A stretch of DNA of 64,000 nucleotides from Mastigamoeba balamuthi (GCA_902651635.1 CACRSC010000056.1:25644-89643), one strand, 5' to 3'. Shown: positions 1 through 12,787, counted from the first letter of the stretch. Notes: generated by a model not told the origin, from the sequence alone. Program-made: numbers and translations.

Positions 1-577
1 GTGCGTGTGCGAGTTCTCTCGAGTCAGGGGGGCTGGCGAGTGCCACAACGAGGGCGCAGAGGGACTGAGTACCGATATCGCGTTGTGGGTGACGGCGATG
101 GGGTCGTAGGTGTTGACGAGGAACGAGTTGGTGAGGCCCGGGTGCCCCACGTCGTGGACCACCGCGGCGGTGAGCAGCGCCAGGACCTCTGTCTCTGTGA
201 AGCAGCCCAGCTTGCTGGCCCGCAGCATAAAGTACACGGCCTGCAGCACGTCGGCCGCGTGGTAGGCGCTGTGGTAACTGCGGTGGTGCCAGTGAGCAGA
301 CTGCGACGCCTGCGTTGGGTAGATAGGGAAGCACCTGTTGGACTTGTACTGCTCGGCGATGCTGCTGATGAACTTGGTGTAGCTCTCCTTGTCGATGCCT
401 GACTTCCCGAAGATGTCGTAGAAGCCCAGCATCGGCGTCACCAGCGACACGAGCAGTTCCTGGCTGTCGAGCGCCATGGGGTCGAACGCCCACGACGTGT
501 ACGACGCCTGCTCCTCCGCAGCCCCGTCGCTGCGCGGCAGGGGTGCTCCCGCTGAGCCTCCGGCACCCCCGCAAGCC

Positions 578-608
<31 letters not shown>

Positions 609-3600
609 GAGGCACAGAGACGCACAACGTGACGACCGAGAGGGCCATGCTGGAGGTGGAGCCCGTCCTCCGCTGGTAGAACCCCAGCGTCTCCTCCAGG
701 AAGTTTGTCGTCTCGTCGTCAAGGTCTGCAGGAAGGCGCACATGGGCCGTCAGAGTTGGGGTCTCGCGGCTGCGGTGCTGGCGCTGGCGTGCCTCGCTTC
801 TTGCCGTAGCCCGCCTGGAACAGCTTGTTCCTCGCGATCAGCACGATCACCTCCTCCAGCCGCTCCCCGTCGTCGGGCGCTGCGCAGCGCTCGTCTCGTG
901 AGGTCCAGCCCACCAATGCGGTGCCTGCGATGCGGCCTGGGGGGGAGGCGCACAGAAGGAGCCGCCGTGGAGGGCGCGGTTCTTGATGTCCTGGAGGGTC
1001 ATGATGGCCGCCTCTGCGGGCGTGTTGATCATGTCCGATGCCTTGTGGAACCGCGACAGCTCGTCCTGCAGCTGCTCCTTCTCGTCCTCGAGCACCGACA
1101 CGCGGCGCCGCATGTACGCGCTGACGACCACCACAGCCGCCACGCTCGCCGCGACCACGACGGCCACGGGCACCAGCACGGCCACCAGCACCGTCGTCAG
1201 CAACTCCGACTTGCCGCCTGTCGTGCTGCCCCGTTAGATCCACGACGAAGGCGATGGAACGCACTGCACTGGACCGAGACGGTGATGGTCTGGTCGGGGG
1301 ACGTGAGCAGCGAGTCTGTGGCGGCCACCACAAAGGCGTCGGCGTAGACCCCGCAGTCGTCGGCCCTGTAGTACACCTCTGCCGAGGGGGCCGTGGAGCC
1401 CGCCGTGAGGACCGTGCCGTCGGCGCGGAAGAGGGCGCCCCGCTTGGGCTCCTGGCGCAGCAGCAGCGCCACGGGGGCGGGGCCGTCGTAGTCGACCGCG
1501 GGCAGCGCGAGCAGCGTGCGCCGCGTGCTGTTGACCACAAAGGCCTCAGCGCCCTCGGCCCCGCTGAAGAAGGGCGCGTCGTTGGCCGGCGCGATGTGCA
1601 TCGTCACCGTCGCCGCGCTGATGTCCAGGTCGCGGTACCGCATGTAGTACTGCGTTGCGTTGTGTTGTGTTGCGGCCTGTCAGCGTGCTCTGCGTTGCCG
1701 GTTGCGTTGTGCTGCGCGTGTGCGTACGTTTGCGTCGTTGACGACGAAGGAGAAGGAGTCCTGGAAGGTGGAGAGCGGGTCCTGCAGGAGCGCGTCCACG
1801 TGGGGCAGCGGCTCGTAGACCAGCTTCGTGCCGGTCATCTCCGCGGCCTCGATGGTCGTGGCCCCGATCAGCATCACCGCGTCTGCGAGGCGCCGCGCAC
1901 GGGCATCCCGTTAGCGAGAGAGGAGAGGAGGGCGCCCGCCACCCGTCCACTGCACGCACCGATCTCGACGTACGAGTCGGCCACCCCCGCTGCAGCGATG
2001 TCGATGCGGATCTCGCTCGAGAGCTCCGGGATGTCGCTGAGGAAAAGGGCGGGCGAGAACACACGCAGCACGTCACCTGCGGCAGCGGCCACACGACAGC
2101 AGCGGGCAGTCAGTGATTCTGTGCAATGCGCACGCGGGGCTGCCTGTGCTCGGGAGCGGGCGCGCACTCCTGTTGTGGATGGCGCTGTCTGGGGGGCCCT
2201 TCCACAGGTCGTACCACTGCCCGCTGACGCCCCTGCTCCTCACGCGGATCGTGTTGCCTGCGAGAGGCCCAGCGGGCGCCGTCGTGAGCGCTGCGGCCGC
2301 GCGGAGCGAGCGTACCGGGGTAGTAGGTCTCGTAGACCTCGACGCCGACGACGTAGACTGGCTCGTCGTAGGCGAGCTGGACCCACTCGCGCTTGTTGTC
2401 GGACGAGGGCGACCAGGCCCAGATGCAGTCGCCCGCCTCGGGGTAGCAGTCGGGCCGCCCCAGCATCTGCGAGGTGTCGTAGTGCCCCAGCGCGTCGGGC
2501 CAGAACGAGCTGTAGTTGACCACCCGCGTCGCCCACTGCCGCACAAACGAGAAGCGGCTCCGCAGCTGCACCGCCTCCCTGCGAGCCCCCCGCCGGCCGT
2601 GAGGGACCCCCTCTGCCTCCCCCCTGTGCGAGCGCTGCGGGCGGCGCGTACGACGACGAGGGCTCGCGGAGCGTGCCGTAGCGGGGCAGCGACGTGAGGA
2701 CAAAGTGGGGGTTGGAGACGTCCTTGTCGGCCGCCAGCGTGAGGTTCAGCGCGTGGACGTCCTCGCTCGTCGACAGCTGCGCAGGCACCGTGTGTGAGCT
2801 GGCCGCACGTGCGCGGGGAAGGAGACGGCGGCTCACGTTCTGGGAGACGAGGGCCTTCTTGTTGGGCTCGACGGGCTCGGTGATGACAAAGGTGACTGTG
2901 TACTCGCTGCTGTTGACCAGCCCGTCCGACACCACGAACCTGAACGACGTCACGTTGACGCCCTGCCACTCGCCCGGCGCGTAGCACACCTGCCCGCGGT
3001 GTCAGCCCCCCGCCGGGGAACGCAAGGCCCGAGAGAGCTGCTCAACTGTCCGGAAGTCGTTGGCGACGAGCCCCGGGGCCGCTATCTGCGAGCTGGGGGG
3101 CAGCGTCGCCACGTAGACGACGCCATCGGACTGCGCGACGACCTCGAACACCCTGCCGACGGCGGGCAGCGACGTCACTGCAGGGGCGCGCCCCGGGCGT
3201 GAGAGGGCACCGCAGGGCGCGCGCAGGAGGGAGGGGCGTCCGCACAGTAGACGTCGTAGGGCTGGCCCTCGGCGTCGACCACGTAGTACTGCGCCTGGTC
3301 CACCGCCGTGATGTCCGCCACGCCCGCCAGGTACAGCGACACGGTGGACTTGGCCACCACGGTCCCCCGCAGGTCGACGGCCACAGGCGCCCTGGGGAGG
3401 CATGGTCGTCAGTCGCCCAGCAGCCCAGCATCGAGTGCGCACGTGTTGGCGATGAGGAGGAACGTCACGTTGCGGCCGTCGACCCAGACGGAGATCCTCT
3501 CCTCCGTGAACGAGCTGCTGGCCTGCGCGTAGACGATGCCTGCGCGAGCGACGCCTCTGGTCAGCAGCCGCGCACAGCAAGAAGGCGGGGGAGGGGAGGG

Positions 3601-4679
3601 GGTGGGGCAGAGAGTCCGCGAGCCTTGCGGTCCCAGCGTCAGCGAGGCCCCCGCCGCCAGCCGCGGGCCCCGGGGCGGCGCTGAGGGTGGCGTTGGCGGG
3701 GACGCTGAGCAGGGTGACGGCGGTGGACTGCGCCCACGCGGGCAGCAGGCAGAGGGGCGCCAGGCCCCCGCGGGCCACGACGGCGGGCACCAGGGGCCGC
3801 GGGCGCCAGGGCGCAGCGACGCGGTCGCAGGGCATCGTCCGCGGGCCGTGCCAGGCGGCGCTGGCGTGCAGCGAGACGCTGGGGGCCGCGGGGTCCCTGA
3901 AGGCGACGGCCCAGGGGTCGGCGGGGTCGTCAAAGTCCCAGAGGGCCACGAGGCCGTCGGCGACAGCGGCGCTGCGCCAGCCGCGGCAGGCGTAGAGCTC
4001 GCGGGCGACAGAGGCGTTGACGGCGACGCTGTAGAGGGCGACGTCGTCGAGGAGCCCGTGCATCTTGTGGCCCCAGCGCTCGAGGCCGAGCTCGAGGTAG
4101 ACCGACTGGTTCTCCGGGATGGCCGCGTCGAAGCGCCGCGTGCCGCGCATCTCGCCGTTGACCCAGAACGTCGCGTTGCCCCCGACGACCAGCGTGACCC
4201 CCACGTGCGACCACGTCTTGCCCGTGAAGTTGCTGCGAGCAGGGCAGCGGGGGAGCAGCAGGGGAGCCCGCGGGCTCAGCGGGGCAGCGAGGCGGGCGCA
4301 GGGGGGAGAGACCGCGGACGCACTAGAGGCCCTCGACGAAGAAGGTGCTCTGCAGCAGCGAGGCCACGTACATCGAGTACTGCGCCGCCAGGGCCGCCAT
4401 GAACACGGGCTGCCCCGAGCCGTCGGCGGCGGTCATGAGGCCCACGCGGAGGGCCGAGGGCAGCAGGCAGCGGTGCCACCAGAAGACGCTGAGCTCGCGG
4501 GGCGCCCGCGGCAGCGCCGAGGTGATGAGGAAGTTGCCTTCGCCCAGCACGACAGCCGCGTGGCCCGAGAGCCTCGGAGGCACCGCAGCCCCGCAGGGGG
4601 CCGCCAGCAGCGCGAGGGCAGCGAGGGCAGCGAGGGCGTAGAGGGCCACGGGTGCAGGGGCCCGCGCAAGGCTCGGCAT
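1..4679 (-). CDS. Receptor-type cyclic nucleotide phosphodiesterase, copy B (3' end cut by window)
   Basis: Predicted single-pass membrane PDE, transcribed leftward and split by many short introns. The start at 4679 (MPSLARAP) gives a clear signal peptide ending near AAPCGAA. Next come a ConA/laminin-G-like jellyroll (SVFWWH near 4480; LDDVALYSVAVNASV near 4030), cadherin/tandem-95-like repeats (SDGLVNSSEYTVTF near 2910; NDAPFF near 1570), and a galactose-binding-like domain (EWVQLAYDEPVYVVGVEVYE near 2370). One membrane helix (about 1200-1110) is followed by a coiled coil (EDEKEQLQDELSRFHKASD). The PDE domain begins near 430 and shows HSAYHAADV and HDVGHPG, so the family metal-binding His and Asp are present. 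The window ends inside the catalytic domain, so the ADISN part is not visible. It is a tandem paralogue of the gene at 5017-10219. Substrate (cAMP or cGMP) and ligand are not determinable. Exon borders are approximate. Confidence 0.8.
578..611. repeat. GA dinucleotide microsatellite
   Basis: An almost pure (GA)n run with one GC interruption. It falls between PDE exons of copy B, most likely inside an intron, and is probably length-variable. Confidence 0.85.
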
Positions 4680-5016
4680 GGCGTACCTTCCTCGCAGCGG
4701 CTTTTCCTTGTGGGCCGAGCGGACGGGCCCGTGTTGCGCGCTATTCTTAGGCGCCTGGAGCAAAATGGAACGTCTTCGCTGCGACACCGCAACGGGACAT
4801 CGCGCCGACCGCGAGCTCTGCAGAAGCCAAGCGCATTCCCGGGCAGAGCCGACTCTCCCGAATCGGGCATCACCCACTCTCACCCGCCCGACGCGGCCCG
4901 CACGCATTCCACCTCGCCCTCTCAGCGATCTGGCTCTATGGGGCTGCATCGTTGTATTGCTGTTGGTGCAGCGCCCGCAGCTACAATACGTGTGGTGTGA
5001 GCACCGCGGCTGTCCG
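4680..5016. other. Spacer between the two PDE genes
   Basis: About 340 bp between the stop of PDE copy A and the start of PDE copy B. It must hold the terminator of one and the promoter of the other. I see no TATA box, repeat or RNA gene in it. Confidence 0.5.
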
Positions 5017-8000
5017 CTACCTCTTGGCGTGCACCCGCACGACCGACACCTGCGAGGCCTTGGGCGCGGCGCGGTACATGCCGACCCTCGACAGCGTCAG
5101 CTGCTGGAACTCCAGGTCGCCCGAGCAGCTCTGCGCGTTGCCGGCCTCTGTGCCGCTGGCGAGGGCGCTCCACTGGCGGAGGTTGAACTCGAGGTTGGAC
5201 TTGAGGAACTCGAGCTCGGGCACAGCCTCCACGAGGGCGGCGACGAGCGGGAGGACGACGAAGGTGCCGAAGCTGACCTGCATCTTGGGGAGGGCGGGGG
5301 CGGCCCTGTCCATGAAGGACGAGACGGCGAGGCCGCGGGAGCGCTCGAGGTCGCCCTGGGCGAAGAACTCCTCCTGGACCATGCAGGCCCACTTGTGGCA
5401 CAGCTCCCACGGCCGCGCAGCGTTGGAGATGTCGGCCATCTTGAGCAGCAGCTTCAGCAGCAGCATGCGGTCCTGCGCGTCCCCCAGCTTCAGCGACTCC
5501 CCCGCCGTCCGCGCCTTGAGCTCCCCCACCAGCTTCGTGTGGCACGACATGTCCGTCGCCATCACCAGCTCCACCGTCTTCTTCCACAGCTCGTGCACGT
5601 CTGCCCGCGGCAGCCCCTCCATGAAGTTGCAGCCGCACGCGTTGAACACCGTCTCGAACGCCCTCGATGCGTGGTAGCTCTCCAGTGGCTGCGGGCCGTC
5701 ACACATGCTGATGAGTTCCAGCGAGTTTACTGAGCGAGAGAGACGCGAGCACCGAGATCGCGTTGTGGGTGACGGCGATGGGGTCGAACGTGTTGACGAG
5801 GAAGGCGTTGGTGAGGCCCGGGTGCCCCACGTCGTGGACCACCGCGGCGGTGAGCACGGCCAGGATGTCAGTCTCGTTGAAGCAGTTGAGCTTGCTGGCC
5901 CGCAGCATAAAGTACACGGCCTGCAGCACGTCGGCCGCGTGGTAGGCGTTGTGGTAGCTGCACGCGGCGGCCGCTGTCAGCGCCGCTGACTAATTTGGAT
6001 GGGGAGGAGGCTCACCTGTTGGGCTTGTACTGCTCGGCGATGGCGGTGACGAACTTCCTGTAGTGGTCGACGCTGATCTTGGTCTTCTCGAAGATGTCGT
6101 AGCAGCCCAGGATCGTCGTTGCCAGCGGCTCGAGGAATCCTGGGTGTCGGGTGAGGTCGTGCTACCCACAAAAGTCACTCACTCTCGCCCTCGAGGCTGT
6201 AGGGGTTGAACGCCCACGACGAGTAGGGACACTCGTCGCTCGGGCTGTCGCTCCTGCACGGGGCGCCGACGTGAGGTGCGGCAGCAGGAGGAGAGCGACT
6301 CCGGCACTCACACTGTGGCCAGGGTCAGCGACATGCTCGACGTCGACCCCGTCCTCCGCTGGAAGATGGCCAGCGTCTGCTCCAGGAACATTGCCGTGTC
6401 CTCGTCAAACTCTGTAACCCGCTCCGTCAGTCGCGCCGCCTCAGCTCATAGGGGTCTCGCGTGCCTCGCTTCTTGCCGTAGCCCGCCTGGAACAGCTTGT
6501 TCCTCGCGATCAGAACGATCACCTCCTCCAGCCGCTCCCCATCGTCGGGCGCTGCGCAGTGCTCGTCTCGTGAGAGTCCAGCCCACCGATGGTGCCTGCA
6601 AAGAGAGGGAAGCGCACCGAAGGAGCCGCCGTGGAGGGCGCGGGTCTTGATGTCCTGGAGGGTCATGATGGCCGCCTCTGCGGGCGTGTTGATCATGTCC
6701 GACGCCTTGTGGAACCGCGACAGCTCGTCCTGCAGCTGCTCCTTCTCGTCCTCGAGCACCGACACGCGGCGCCGCATGTACGCGCTGACGACCACCACAG
6801 CCGCCACGCTCGCCGCGAGGATGGCCCCCACCGGGACTATCACCGCCACCAGCACCGTCGTCAGCAGCCCGGACTCCTCGCCTTGCGCCAGACCTCTGTC
6901 AGCCTCGGCACCGAGGGAGGGACGCACTGCAGAGCACAGAGACGGAGACCGTGTACTCGGGGGAGGCCAGGACAGAGTCGGACGCCACCACGGTGAACCC
7001 GTCCGAGTACTGGCCGCACTTGCGCGGCGTGTAGAACACGACCGTCGACGACTTGGAGCCGGCGGTGAGCACGCGGCCGTCGATGCTTGTCAGGACGCCG
7101 CGCGCGGGCTCCTGCACGAGGGTGAGGGAGACAGGGGACGGCCCGTCGTAGTCGACCGCGGTGACGACGATCAGCGTGCGCCCGGTGCTGTTGACGTCGA
7201 CCGTCTCCATCGACAGGAAGAAAGGGGCGTCGTTGGCGGGCGCGACGTTGATGGCCACCTGCGCCTCGGAGATGTCGAGGTCGCGGTAGCGCATGTAGTA
7301 CTGCGTGCAGGGAGGCAAGGGCGTCAGGGGCGGCAGAGGGCACATCGACACACCTCTGCGTCGTCGACGGCGAACGTGAAGGCGTCCTTGAAGGGGCGCA
7401 GGGGGTCGGCGAGCAGGCCGTCCACGTGGGGCAGGGGCACATAGGCGAGCTCCGTGCCGTGGACCACAGCGGCGTCGATGGTCGTGGCGCCGATCAGCAT
7501 GACAGCGTCTGCGCGGCAGCGCGGCGAGGGGGGGCGTGTCACAGCCCGCCAGAGCCAACAGAGCCCACGGCGGAGGCAGCGCACCGATCTCGACAAAGAC
7601 GTCGGGCCCCGCAGCCGCGGTGCTGACGATGATCTCGCTGGACAGCTGCGGGATGCTGCTCAGGAACAGGGACGGGGAGAACACCCGGAGCTTATCTGCG
7701 CGAGGGCCCTGTCAGCCGAGGCTGCGCGGGCGTGCAGGGTGGGTTGGTGGGTGTGTACTTTCAGCCCTGACGGCCTTGTCGGGCGAGCCCTTCCACAGAG
7801 GGAACCACTCGCCGTTCTCCCCTCTGGCCTGGATCCTCACAGTGTTGCCGGGGTAGTAGGTCTCGTAGACCTCGACGCCCACGATGTAGACGGGCATCTC
7901 GAAGCGCAGGCGGATCCACTCGTCCTTGTTGCCCGACGCGGGAGACCTTGCGCGCACGGAGTGTCAGCCAGGCGAAGGGAGCTCAGACACAAGCGCTCTG

Positions 8001-10219
8001 GGGCGGCGGAGGGGCATGCGCACCAGGCGTCGTCGCAGTCGCCGGCCAGCGGGTAGCAGTTGGGCCTCCCGATCAGCTTGAGGGGCGAGTACGACCCCGA
8101 GGCGTCGTACCAGAAGCTGCTGACGTTGACGACGCTCGAGACCCACTGCCGCACAAACGAGAACGTCTTGTCCATCTTGACTGCAGGCCTGTGGGGGCCA
8201 CGGGGGGCGCTCGCTCCGATTAAGGCGGGAGGGCGGAGTGTCGCGAGAGGGCGTGCGGGCAGAGCGCACCCATCGGGGGTCCCTTGGTGCAGCGTCCCGT
8301 ACGAGGGCAGCGACGTCAGCACAAACCGGGGGTTGGCGATGCCGCGGTCGACCTGCAGCGAGATCGCCAGACTGGCAGCCGCCTCTGTGGTGGACACCTG
8401 GCGGCGGAGCAGGTGAGAGACTGGCGACCGCAGGGCCTCCCCGGGGCCGCACGTTCTGCGAGATGAGGCCCTTCTTGTTGGGCTCGGCGGGCTCGGTGAT
8501 GTACATGACCACCGTGTACTCGGAGCTGTTGTCGATGCCGTCCGAGACCACGTACGTGAAGTTGGTCTCGTTGACGTCCTGCCACTCGCCCGGCACGTAG
8601 CACACCTGCGCACCCGCACCGCATCAGCCGAGCCGCCCTGCTGTCCCTCCCAGAGGGCGCTGCGCAGGCGTACGACGTGGAACGGGTGCGTCACGCGCGA
8701 GGGCGTGTCGATGGGCGCCGCAGGGAGAACGGCGACGACCGAGCCCGACTCCTCCACAGGCCCCGCGACCTGGTGCAGCTTCCCGACCCTGGGCATCGAC
8801 GTCACTGCGTCCGGGCGGGGCTGTCGGCATCGCGCGGGGATGGATGGGGAGGCCGAGGGTGCGCACCGTAGACCTGCACGCGCTGCCCGTCGGCGTCCGG
8901 GTAGTAGTAAGTGCTCGCATCGACGCCCGTGATGTCCGCCATCCCGACAACGTAGAAGCCGAACGTGGACTTAGCGACGAACGACCCCTGCAGATCCGCG
9001 CCCACGGGAGCCCTGAAGGCGGGCCGTGAGTCTGGCCGGGGCTCAGTGGCTGCGCAGCCTCACGTGTTTGCAACGAGCAGAAATACGAAGTCCCTGCCGT
9101 CGACAGACGCCCTGATCCTCTCGACGGTGAAGGAGGCGCTGGCCTGCCCGTAGGCAACTCCTGCACGGGGAACAGAGGGATTGAGTGCCGTAGCCATTCC
9201 AGTCCGCGCGCACCGTCTGTCCCAAGCACAACGCCACCGACCCCGAGGGCTGGGCCTCCGGCTCTCGCCCTCAGCGTGGCGTTCACCGGGACGTCCAGCA
9301 GCGTGACGGTGGAGGACTGCGCCCACGCGGGCAGCAGGTTGACCGCGACCAGAGCGCCCCGCTTCACGACCACCGGGACGATCGGCGACAGGCGCCACGG
9401 AGCAGCCCGGCGGTACGTGGGCACCGCGGTCCTGCCAGCCCACCCGGTGCTCCTGAGCATCGAGGCGCTGGTGGCGATGCCGCTGTCCCGCAGGGCCACG
9501 CCCAGCGGGTCGTCGGGGTCGTCAAAGTCCCACAGCCCCACCAGGCCGTCGCCCACGGCCGCGCGCCTGCCGCTGCTGGTGCCGAGCTCCGCGGCGACAG
9601 AGTCGTTGACGGCGACGTTGTAGACGGCGATGTCGTCGACGAGGCCGTTGAGCTTGCGGCCCCAGCGCTCGGAGCCGATGACGAGGTAGAGCGACTCGTT
9701 GGCGGGGATGTCCGCGGGGAACGCCACGCTGGCGATCCTGGCGCCGCCAGCGTAGAAGGTGACGTTGCCCCCGACGACGGCGGCGACGCCGATGCTCCAC
9801 CACGACCCGTCGGTGAAGTTGCTGGGCACCCGCGGTGGCGGAGGAAGTCCGAAGTCAGGAGGGACAGGGGCGAAATCAATCAAGGGGGACTGGTATTCCG
9901 CCGCGCACTGGACCCCCGGGGCGAAGAACGTCTTGGTGCCCGAGCCCACGTAGACGGTGCCGCCCGCCAGCGCCATCATGAAGCGCGGCACGACGCCCCT
10001 GGCGGGCGAGGTGCAGAGGCCGAGGCGCAGCGTCGACGGGAGGGCCAGCTGGTGCCACCAGAAGACGCTGACCGCGGCAGTCAACGGAGGCAGCGGCCCT
10101 GCCGCGAGGTAGTTGGAGCCCGTGATGAGGGCTGCGTGGCCCGAGAGCCTGTCGGGCGTGTAGGCCGACGCCCGCAGCGCGAGGACGACGAGCGGAACCA
10201 GCAGGTATGGAGACCTCAT
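5017..10219 (-). CDS. Receptor-type cyclic nucleotide phosphodiesterase, copy A (complete)
   Basis: Complete paralogue of the PDE gene at 1-4679. The start at 10219 (MRSPYLLVPLVVLALRASA) is a textbook signal peptide. The ectodomain holds a ConA/laminin-G-like domain (LNGLVDDIAVYNVAVNDS near 9620), cadherin/tandem-95-like repeats (SDGIDNSSEYTVVMYITEP near 8530; NDAPFF near 7230) and a galactose-binding-like domain (EWIRLRFEMPVYIVGVEVYE near 7890). One membrane helix (about 6890-6800) is followed by a coiled coil. The PDE domain (about 6170-5100) is well conserved: YHNAYHAADVLQAVYFM, VVHDVGHPG, KMADISNAARPWELCHKW, and PKMQVSFGTFVVLPL with the glutamine that contacts the base in known PDEs. The usual HDxDHPG has Gly for the second Asp, but the metal ligands H, HD and the later D are present. 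The predicted role is hydrolysis of a cyclic nucleotide at the inner face of the plasma membrane under extracellular control. Many introns; exon borders approximate. Confidence 0.82.
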
Positions 10220-10309
10220 GGACCCTATTTTTGGCTGGGTCTTGTGTCAGGGCTCGAACAGAAGAAATAGCACACCTGCGGATCTTACGCCTTCTCCCTT
10301 TTGGCTGAG

Positions 10310-10580
10310 AAACTGCGGGTGGTGCGGTGCACTGCAAGGGTCAAAATGAGTCAGCTCTGCCAAAAATAGTGCACGCTGGATGGCCCGGTGGAATGGCCCT
10401 GCTCCTCGCGACGGGGCCAAGAGATCACACCGCAATGATGCAACCACAGTGCCCTCACAGTGGGCAACAGAGCAACGGATGCATCCATTCCACGGTGGAC
10501 TCACTGCAATGTGGATGGGCCTCAGCTTGACTGATGACAGAGCAGCGTCCCTTTGTTATGTGTCCTACAGGGAGGGACGT
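10310..10580 (+). repeat. LTR-like or leader repeat, copy 1
   Basis: About 265 bp that recurs, roughly 80-85% identical by eye, at 20271-20545 in the same orientation. Shared landmarks are GTCAAAATGAGTCAGCTCTG, GATGGCCCGGTGGAATGGCC and the end TGTCCTACAGGG. It lies directly upstream of the Gag-like reading frame, so it is probably the LTR or 5' leader of that retroelement. No target-site duplication or matching 3' LTR could be confirmed. Confidence 0.6.
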
Positions 10581-11319
10581 GGTGGTCGAGGTGCTGGGGT
10601 CACGACATCACGTACAGGTACCGAGGGACACAGCAGGGATGGACACGACGCTGCAGCTCAACGTTGCGCTGCTGAGCAGCCTTCTCGCAGAGGTCGTAAA
10701 TCCGGTTGAGAAAATACACCCGAGACTGGAATCGACAGAAATCGAGAGAATCATCGAGTGGAAGCAGAGCTGCGAGGACACGATGCGTGCCTATGGAATG
10801 AGGGATTTTGGAGACGTCGGACGGGTTGTATCACATTCGATTTCGAGGCTGGCAGAGGCCATCGTCAGCAATGACCAGGGCAAGCTGGCCCAGCTCGGAA
10901 TCAACGAGGGAGATGACACAGGGTTTCCTAGGCCGTATGGGGACGTGTGCAGGTACTTGCTCACAGCATTTCAGCCAGAAACTGGGCGCGGAAGGGATGA
11001 GATTATCAGGAAACTGTGGTGGGTCGAGCCAACCAGTGGACTGTTAGCACCTTCCGTCATGGAGTTCAACATAAAGTTCGAGCAGTACGTGGAGGCACTT
11101 GATCTGAACGACAAGCACAGCTGCAGGCTATACTACAAGGCTATTCGGACAATGTGGTTTCGAGAGGCTCTCGAGGACGAGCAGAGTGATACACTGATGT
11201 CATTGCACGGGCTGTGTGTTCTGGCCATACGAGTAGCAAGGAGGCAGAACCAGGCTATTCGCAGGAGCTCAGTGCCACCGACACCAAAAAAAACCAGCAG
11301 TCGTAACAACCATCAGTGA
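10534..11319 (+). pseudogene. Gag-like capsid ORF of the retroelement
   Basis: The longest open stretch of the element (261 residues). It is mostly helical and charged, with LLAEVVNPVEKIHPRLE near the start and a basic, proline-rich end. I assign it as Gag only from its position upstream of the zinc knuckles and protease remnant, not from recognised homology. It ends at a stop, and the knuckle-containing frames follow in other registers. Confidence 0.55.
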
Positions 11320-12787
11320 ACCTCCAACGATGGAAATCGTGTTCCCATGATGAAACCGAGAAACAGAATGCAGGAATGCAGGTTATGTCGAGGACATGTC
11401 AGGAAACGACCTGGATGTGTACAGCATCGCAGGAGATGCAGGACAGAAGCCACAAGGCACAGCTGAGGAAGCTTGCGTGCTTTAGGTGGGGTCAGGAGGG
11501 TCACATCCGGTGGGACTGCCCAAGGGAATGGAATCCAATGGCCAGCGGTTCCAGGAATGAGCTCAGGAGTTCAAGGGAGGAAGCCTACCGTCTGCTATGC
11601 ATGCAAGGAGGAGGGCCACAAGTGCAGGGACTGCCTGAAGCTCAAGACAATAAGTCGGACGTCCATAGCCAGTGCACAGGTTTGGTCGACCAGGCCAGAG
11701 CCCAACGAGGAGGACAACGATAAGGAGAGCACAGAGGACAAGAGAACACATTGTGTGGCTGTTCACGTGGTGAGTGAGCTGTGTGCTGTGTTGAGGAACG
11801 CCAAAAGCACCCCACAGCGTGAATTCGAGATGGTTGAGAAAATGCGCACGACGACAATGGCAGGCAAGGATCTCATCACCAGGATCAACGAAGAAGCAGA
11901 GGCTGTACCAGCAGGGCCAGTAGCCAAGCTCGAGGGAACGGTGTTCGAGTTGCCAATAGAGGTTGAGGTCGAGCCAAGGGAGCAGACAGACAAGAGAAAC
12001 GATTGGCCAAGGGCTGTGAAACCCCAGAGGACGACCACGATCGGGAAACTGAAGCCTTGCATCGAGGTGGAAGTCGAGGGTGGTTCGGGGAAGCTTGTGC
12101 ATGTTGGAGACGCAGGCCGATATCAGTGAGATGAATATGGCCACAGATCAGCATCTAGAACTCAGGATCGAGCAGGGACCCACAGTCACGTTGCTAGGGG
12201 ATGACGGATCGACTAAAACAACAGAACAGAAGACCCACATGAAGTTACGGTTCACAAGGAACACACCAGAACGGGATATCTTCTTGTACGTCGTTGAGGG
12301 AACACCAGGGGGTGACTACGCGATCATCGGGATCAGGGATCTTCAGGGCTACACGATCACTCTACTAGAGCCATTCCAGGTGCATTGGCAGGGTATCCCA
12401 ATGGAGGCATCCATCAAGGAGGACATCAGAGGGGACAACAGGGAAGAGGCTACGGTGTATGCAGTGGGAGTCCAGTCATACGAGGTCTGTCACGAGGTGG
12501 GATGCCCACCAGTGTTGCTAGGTATGTCACTCACAGGGAAGAAGAGGGGAGAGTTCAGCAAGACAGTGCTGAAGCCATATACATTTGTCTTTGTTTCGGT
12601 CATCAGGAGTGAGCCTGCAGACTTTGGGGTGGAATTCGACATCGAGCTACTTCCAGGGGCTCGCTCAGTGAAGAGCACACTGAGTATGCTGCCCAAGGAG
12701 GACAGGGACTTCGTTCACGCCGAAATCGTGAAGTACCTTGAGATACCAATCATCTCTGCAGAGACTGGTCTGTCTGAGCAACAGTGA
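10534..12787 (+). mobile_element. Degenerate LTR-retroelement, gag-protease part, truncated at the start of RT
   Basis: A Gag-like stretch (10534-11319, about 260 residues) is followed by two zinc knuckles in different frames. The first (near 11480, CFRWGQEGHIRWDC) lacks its second Cys; the second (near 11600, CYACKEEGHKCRDC) is a perfect CX2CX4HX4C. At about 12080-12400 is a retropepsin-like region. Its active site reads LETQADIS where LDTGADIS is usual, and a partner motif IIGIRDLQGY follows. Near 12690, LPKEDRDFVHAEIVKYLE resembles the start of a Ty3/gypsy-type reverse transcriptase, then the match stops. Frame changes and the lost catalytic Asp-Thr-Gly make this a dead copy. A second fragment lies at 17490-18150. 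Confidence 0.7.

Noticed and set aside
1254-2519. Plus-strand open frame of 421 codons
   Set aside because: Antisense to the PDE copy B exons; Arg/Ala/Gly-rich composition is what a GC-rich gene gives on its opposite strand.
5017-5950. PDE copy A as catalytically dead because HDxDHPG reads HDVGHPG
   Set aside because: The changed Asp is not one of the core metal ligands; HN..H, HD and the later ADISN Asp are all present, as is the base-contacting Gln.
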